A DNA stretch of 23,217 nucleotides from Thermoplasmata archaeon (GTDB lineage: Archaea; Thermoplasmatota; Thermoplasmata; Lutacidiplasmatales; UBA184), in the NCBI GenBank assembly GCA_030039135.1, contig JASHQN010000018.1, positions 1-23,217 on the forward strand, written 5' to 3'. This document shows, in pieces, positions 21,980 through 23,217 of this stretch (position 1 is its first letter; each line of letters starts with the position of its first letter). The notes beneath the pieces are model-generated. The model had not been told where the DNA came from, made no database searches, and saw nothing but the letters and a program-made list of their open reading frames with translations. A program made the translations under genes and the position numbers.

Positions 21980-22855
21980 GTGGAGTTCGACCCGTTCCTC
22001 TACGTCGCGTTCGTCGCGGGCTTCCTCGCCGGAAGGGTCGTTCGCTACCGCAGCCCGTGGATCCCGCGGGCGACGCTCGCCACCGTCGTCGTCCTGGTCG
22101 GCCTGCTCGGCGCGACGCTCAGCCTCGTGTCCCCGGCCTCGCTGCTCACGGAGATCCCGAGCGCGGTCGCGTTCGTCGCCGCGATCCTCGGCGCCACGGT
22201 CGGCCTGTACCTCGTGCTCGCCCGGTTTGGGCCGAGCGAGGGGCCTGGGGGAGTCGCGCCGCCGCCCAAGAGCCGCCGGAGGGTCCCATTCAGTGTCGGG
22301 CTCCTCGCCACCCTGCTGGCCGGATACGCGCTCGGACGCCTTTCGGGCGTGGACGTCACGGCGGCGATTCCGTGGGTCCTCTACGTGCTCCTCGCGTTCG
22401 TAGGGTTCGACATTACCCTCACGCTCGCGGGGCTCAAAGGAGTCTGGATCCCGCTGAGCGCAGCGATCGCCGGGGCCGCGATCGCGGGAGCACTGTTCGC
22501 GGTCGCGGGGGGCGTTCCGGTCCCCGCGGCGTTCGCGACGAGCCTCGGCTTCGGCTTCTACTCGCTCGCAGGACCGCTCGTGACCGCACGGCTCGGCGCC
22601 GTACTCGGGCTGCTCGCCTTCCTCACGAACTTCCTCCGCGAGAACCTCACCATGCTCCTCGCGCCCTACCTGGGTCGCCGGCTCCGGGGCGGAGGACTGA
22701 GCGCGATGGGGGGCGCGACGGCGATGGACACCACGCTCTACTTCGTGACCCGGTACGGCGATCCGAAGGCAGGGAGCCTTGCCCTCGCCGTCGGTTTCAT
22801 CCTCACCCTCACGGCAACGCTCGCGCTGCCGGCCCTACTCGCGCTCCCGGCCTAG
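21980..22855 (+). CDS. LysO-like (DUF340) membrane exporter
   Basis: An integral membrane protein of 291 aa resembling LysO (YbjE), the E. coli lysine exporter. Hydrophobic spans lie at about 6-22, 31-50, 60-81, 104-119, 128-150, 155-178, 186-216 and 265-290. The family signature is in the C-terminal half: GFGFYSLAGPLVTARLGAVLG (190-210), LAFLTNFLRENLTMLLAPYLG (212-232) and GGATAMDTTLYFVTRYGD (244-261), matching the GFGWYSLSG, SNxxREL and GGATSMDxTLP elements. A charged Pro-rich loop (84-102) joins the two halves. It starts with GTG, 7 nt after the purA stop, with no promoter of its own. Basic amino acid or related export is inferred; substrate is untested for archaeal members. Confidence 0.82.
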   Translation: MEFDPFLYVAFVAGFLAGRVVRYRSPWIPRATLATVVVLVGLLGATLSLVSPASLLTEIPSAVAFVAAILGATVGLYLVLARFGPSEGPGGVAPPPKSRRRVPFSVGLLATLLAGYALGRLSGVDVTAAIPWVLYVLLAFVGFDITLTLAGLKGVWIPLSAAIAGAAIAGALFAVAGGVPVPAAFATSLGFGFYSLAGPLVTARLGAVLGLLAFLTNFLRENLTMLLAPYLGRRLRGGGLSAMGGATAMDTTLYFVTRYGDPKAGSLALAVGFILTLTATLALPALLALPA

Positions 22856-22858
22856 AAC

Positions 22859-22866
22859 CATTAAGG
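22859..22866 (+). promoter_or_regulatory. TATA-like box of tRNA-Val
   Basis: cattaagg follows the LysO stop directly and is centred about 30 nt before the first tRNA base, the usual distance for an archaeal tRNA promoter with a very short leader. Confidence 0.5.
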
Positions 22867-22892
22867 GGGGACCGACGTGCGTTCCGGGCCTC

Positions 22893-22965
22893 GGGCTCGT
22901 GGTCCAGCGGTTACGACGTCGCTCTCACACAGCGAAGACCGCCGGTTCGAATCCGGCCGAGCCCA
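22893..22965 (+). tRNA. tRNA-Val (anticodon CAC)
   Basis: A complete 73-nt cloverleaf. The acceptor stem gggctcg pairs perfectly with cgagccc (22958-22964) and the discriminator is A22965. The anticodon stem tcgct/agcga (22919-22923 with 22931-22935) encloses the loop ctcacac, with anticodon CAC at 22926-22928 reading the GUG codon. The T arm is gccgg-ttcgaat-ccggc (22941-22957). CCA is not encoded; the next bases are tcc. No intron is present in the anticodon loop. GUG is a common codon in this GC-rich genome, where it also serves as a frequent start codon. Confidence 0.95.
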
Positions 22966-23217
22966 TCCGACAACGATCCGGCCCGTTTCGGCCCCCTCAT
23001 CGCTCCGGCACCCTGCTCCGGCGACCACTCGGACCTACCCAGGCTCGATCGGCTCTACGCTCTGCGTCTCGTTTCGGATCCTCTCCCCACCTCCGAACCC
23101 AAGACGGATCGACCACAGCGAACTCCTTCCCGCGGGCCGGCATGGACCGGCCCGCACCCTATTTCGGGCCCACCAACGGTCACGAAGGCAGGTCCAAACC
23201 GTAAAACTGGCCTCAAA
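22966..23217 (+). other. Gene-free tail downstream of tRNA-Val
   Basis: These 252 bp have no convincing gene on either strand. Plus-strand translation is Arg/Pro/Ser-rich and would run through the tRNA. A minus-strand ATG at 23143 opens 48 codons whose first 20 look coding-like but lose codon bias afterwards. A perfect inverted repeat lies at 23132-23155. An AT-richer stretch, accgtaaaactgg (about 23198-23210), could be a minus-strand promoter. Confidence 0.5.
23132..23155. repeat. Perfect 9-bp inverted repeat, 6-nt loop
   Basis: gcgggccgg (23132-23140) and ccggcccgc (23147-23155) are exact reverse complements around catgga. As RNA this would be a very stable hairpin. It is about 165 nt past the tRNA and not followed by a T tract, so a classical terminator is unlikely. 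Function unknown. Confidence 0.6.

Noticed and set aside
22997..23143. Possible 48-aa gene on the minus strand after the tRNA
   Set aside because: The first 20 codons look coding-like, but third-position GC falls afterwards and the candidate TATA box is about 50-60 nt away; too weak to call.
22779..23204. A 141-codon plus-strand frame running through the tRNA
   Set aside because: It starts inside the LysO gene, crosses the tRNA and translates to Ser/Arg/Pro-rich sequence.
1..23217. CRISPR arrays, insertion sequences, transposases, integrases or toxin-antitoxin pairs
   Set aside because: I found no regularly spaced repeats, no transposase or integrase motifs and no terminal inverted repeats; the only duplicated unit is the glycosyltransferase pair.

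Overview
This 23.2 kb, very GC-rich, gene-dense window comes from an archaeon. The evidence is a set of archaeal hallmark genes: diphthamide enzyme Dph2, the NAC-UBA nascent-polypeptide factor, a PAC2 protein, a DUF131 membrane protein and Nudix/CBS neighbours. Upstream of many starts there are TATA-like boxes about 28-41 nt from the start codon, as expected for leaderless or short-leader transcripts. A class II HMG-CoA reductase, a bacterial-type gyrase B and a GrpE together point to Euryarchaeota in the broad sense, and a high-GC Thermoplasmatota-like lineage is my best guess. That placement is inference.

Layout, left to right. (1) 15-716 (+): a lipoate-ligase-like protein, possibly cut at its 5' end by the window edge. 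(2) 723-4959 (-): gyrB, a CorA-like two-TM protein and a MtaD/DadD-type adenosine-derivative deaminase. (3) 5190-7678 (+): a compact grpE - HMG-CoA reductase - pdxT operon, divergent from gyrB. (4) 7675-12768 (-): four transcription units. These are dph2 with a DUF131 protein; a CBS-domain protein with a C-terminal HPF/RaiA-like fold, followed by NAC and a Nudix hydrolase; and PAC2 with a RimI-like acetyltransferase. (5) 12897-19270 (+): UDP-sulfoquinovose synthase, an M20 metallopeptidase and three GT4 glycosyltransferases, two of which are a tandem duplication. (6) 19296-20501 (-): a class I aminotransferase, divergent from purA and a LysO-like exporter (20632-22855, +). (7) A tRNA-Val(CAC) and a 252-bp tail in which I find no gene.

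How the genes fit together. Much of the window is information processing and protein quality control (gyrase, GrpE, NAC, PAC2, Dph2, N-acetyltransferase, the CBS-HPF protein, tRNA) mixed with cofactor, isoprenoid and purine metabolism. The accessory-looking part is 12.9-19.3 kb, where a sulfosugar-nucleotide synthase sits beside three GT4 enzymes and suggests assembly of a sulfonated surface glycan or glycolipid. The two observations I rate highest are the four-CBS/HPF-like fusion whose stop overlaps the NAC start, and a leaderless 25-codon mini-ORF whose stop overlaps the GTG start of the third glycosyltransferase.
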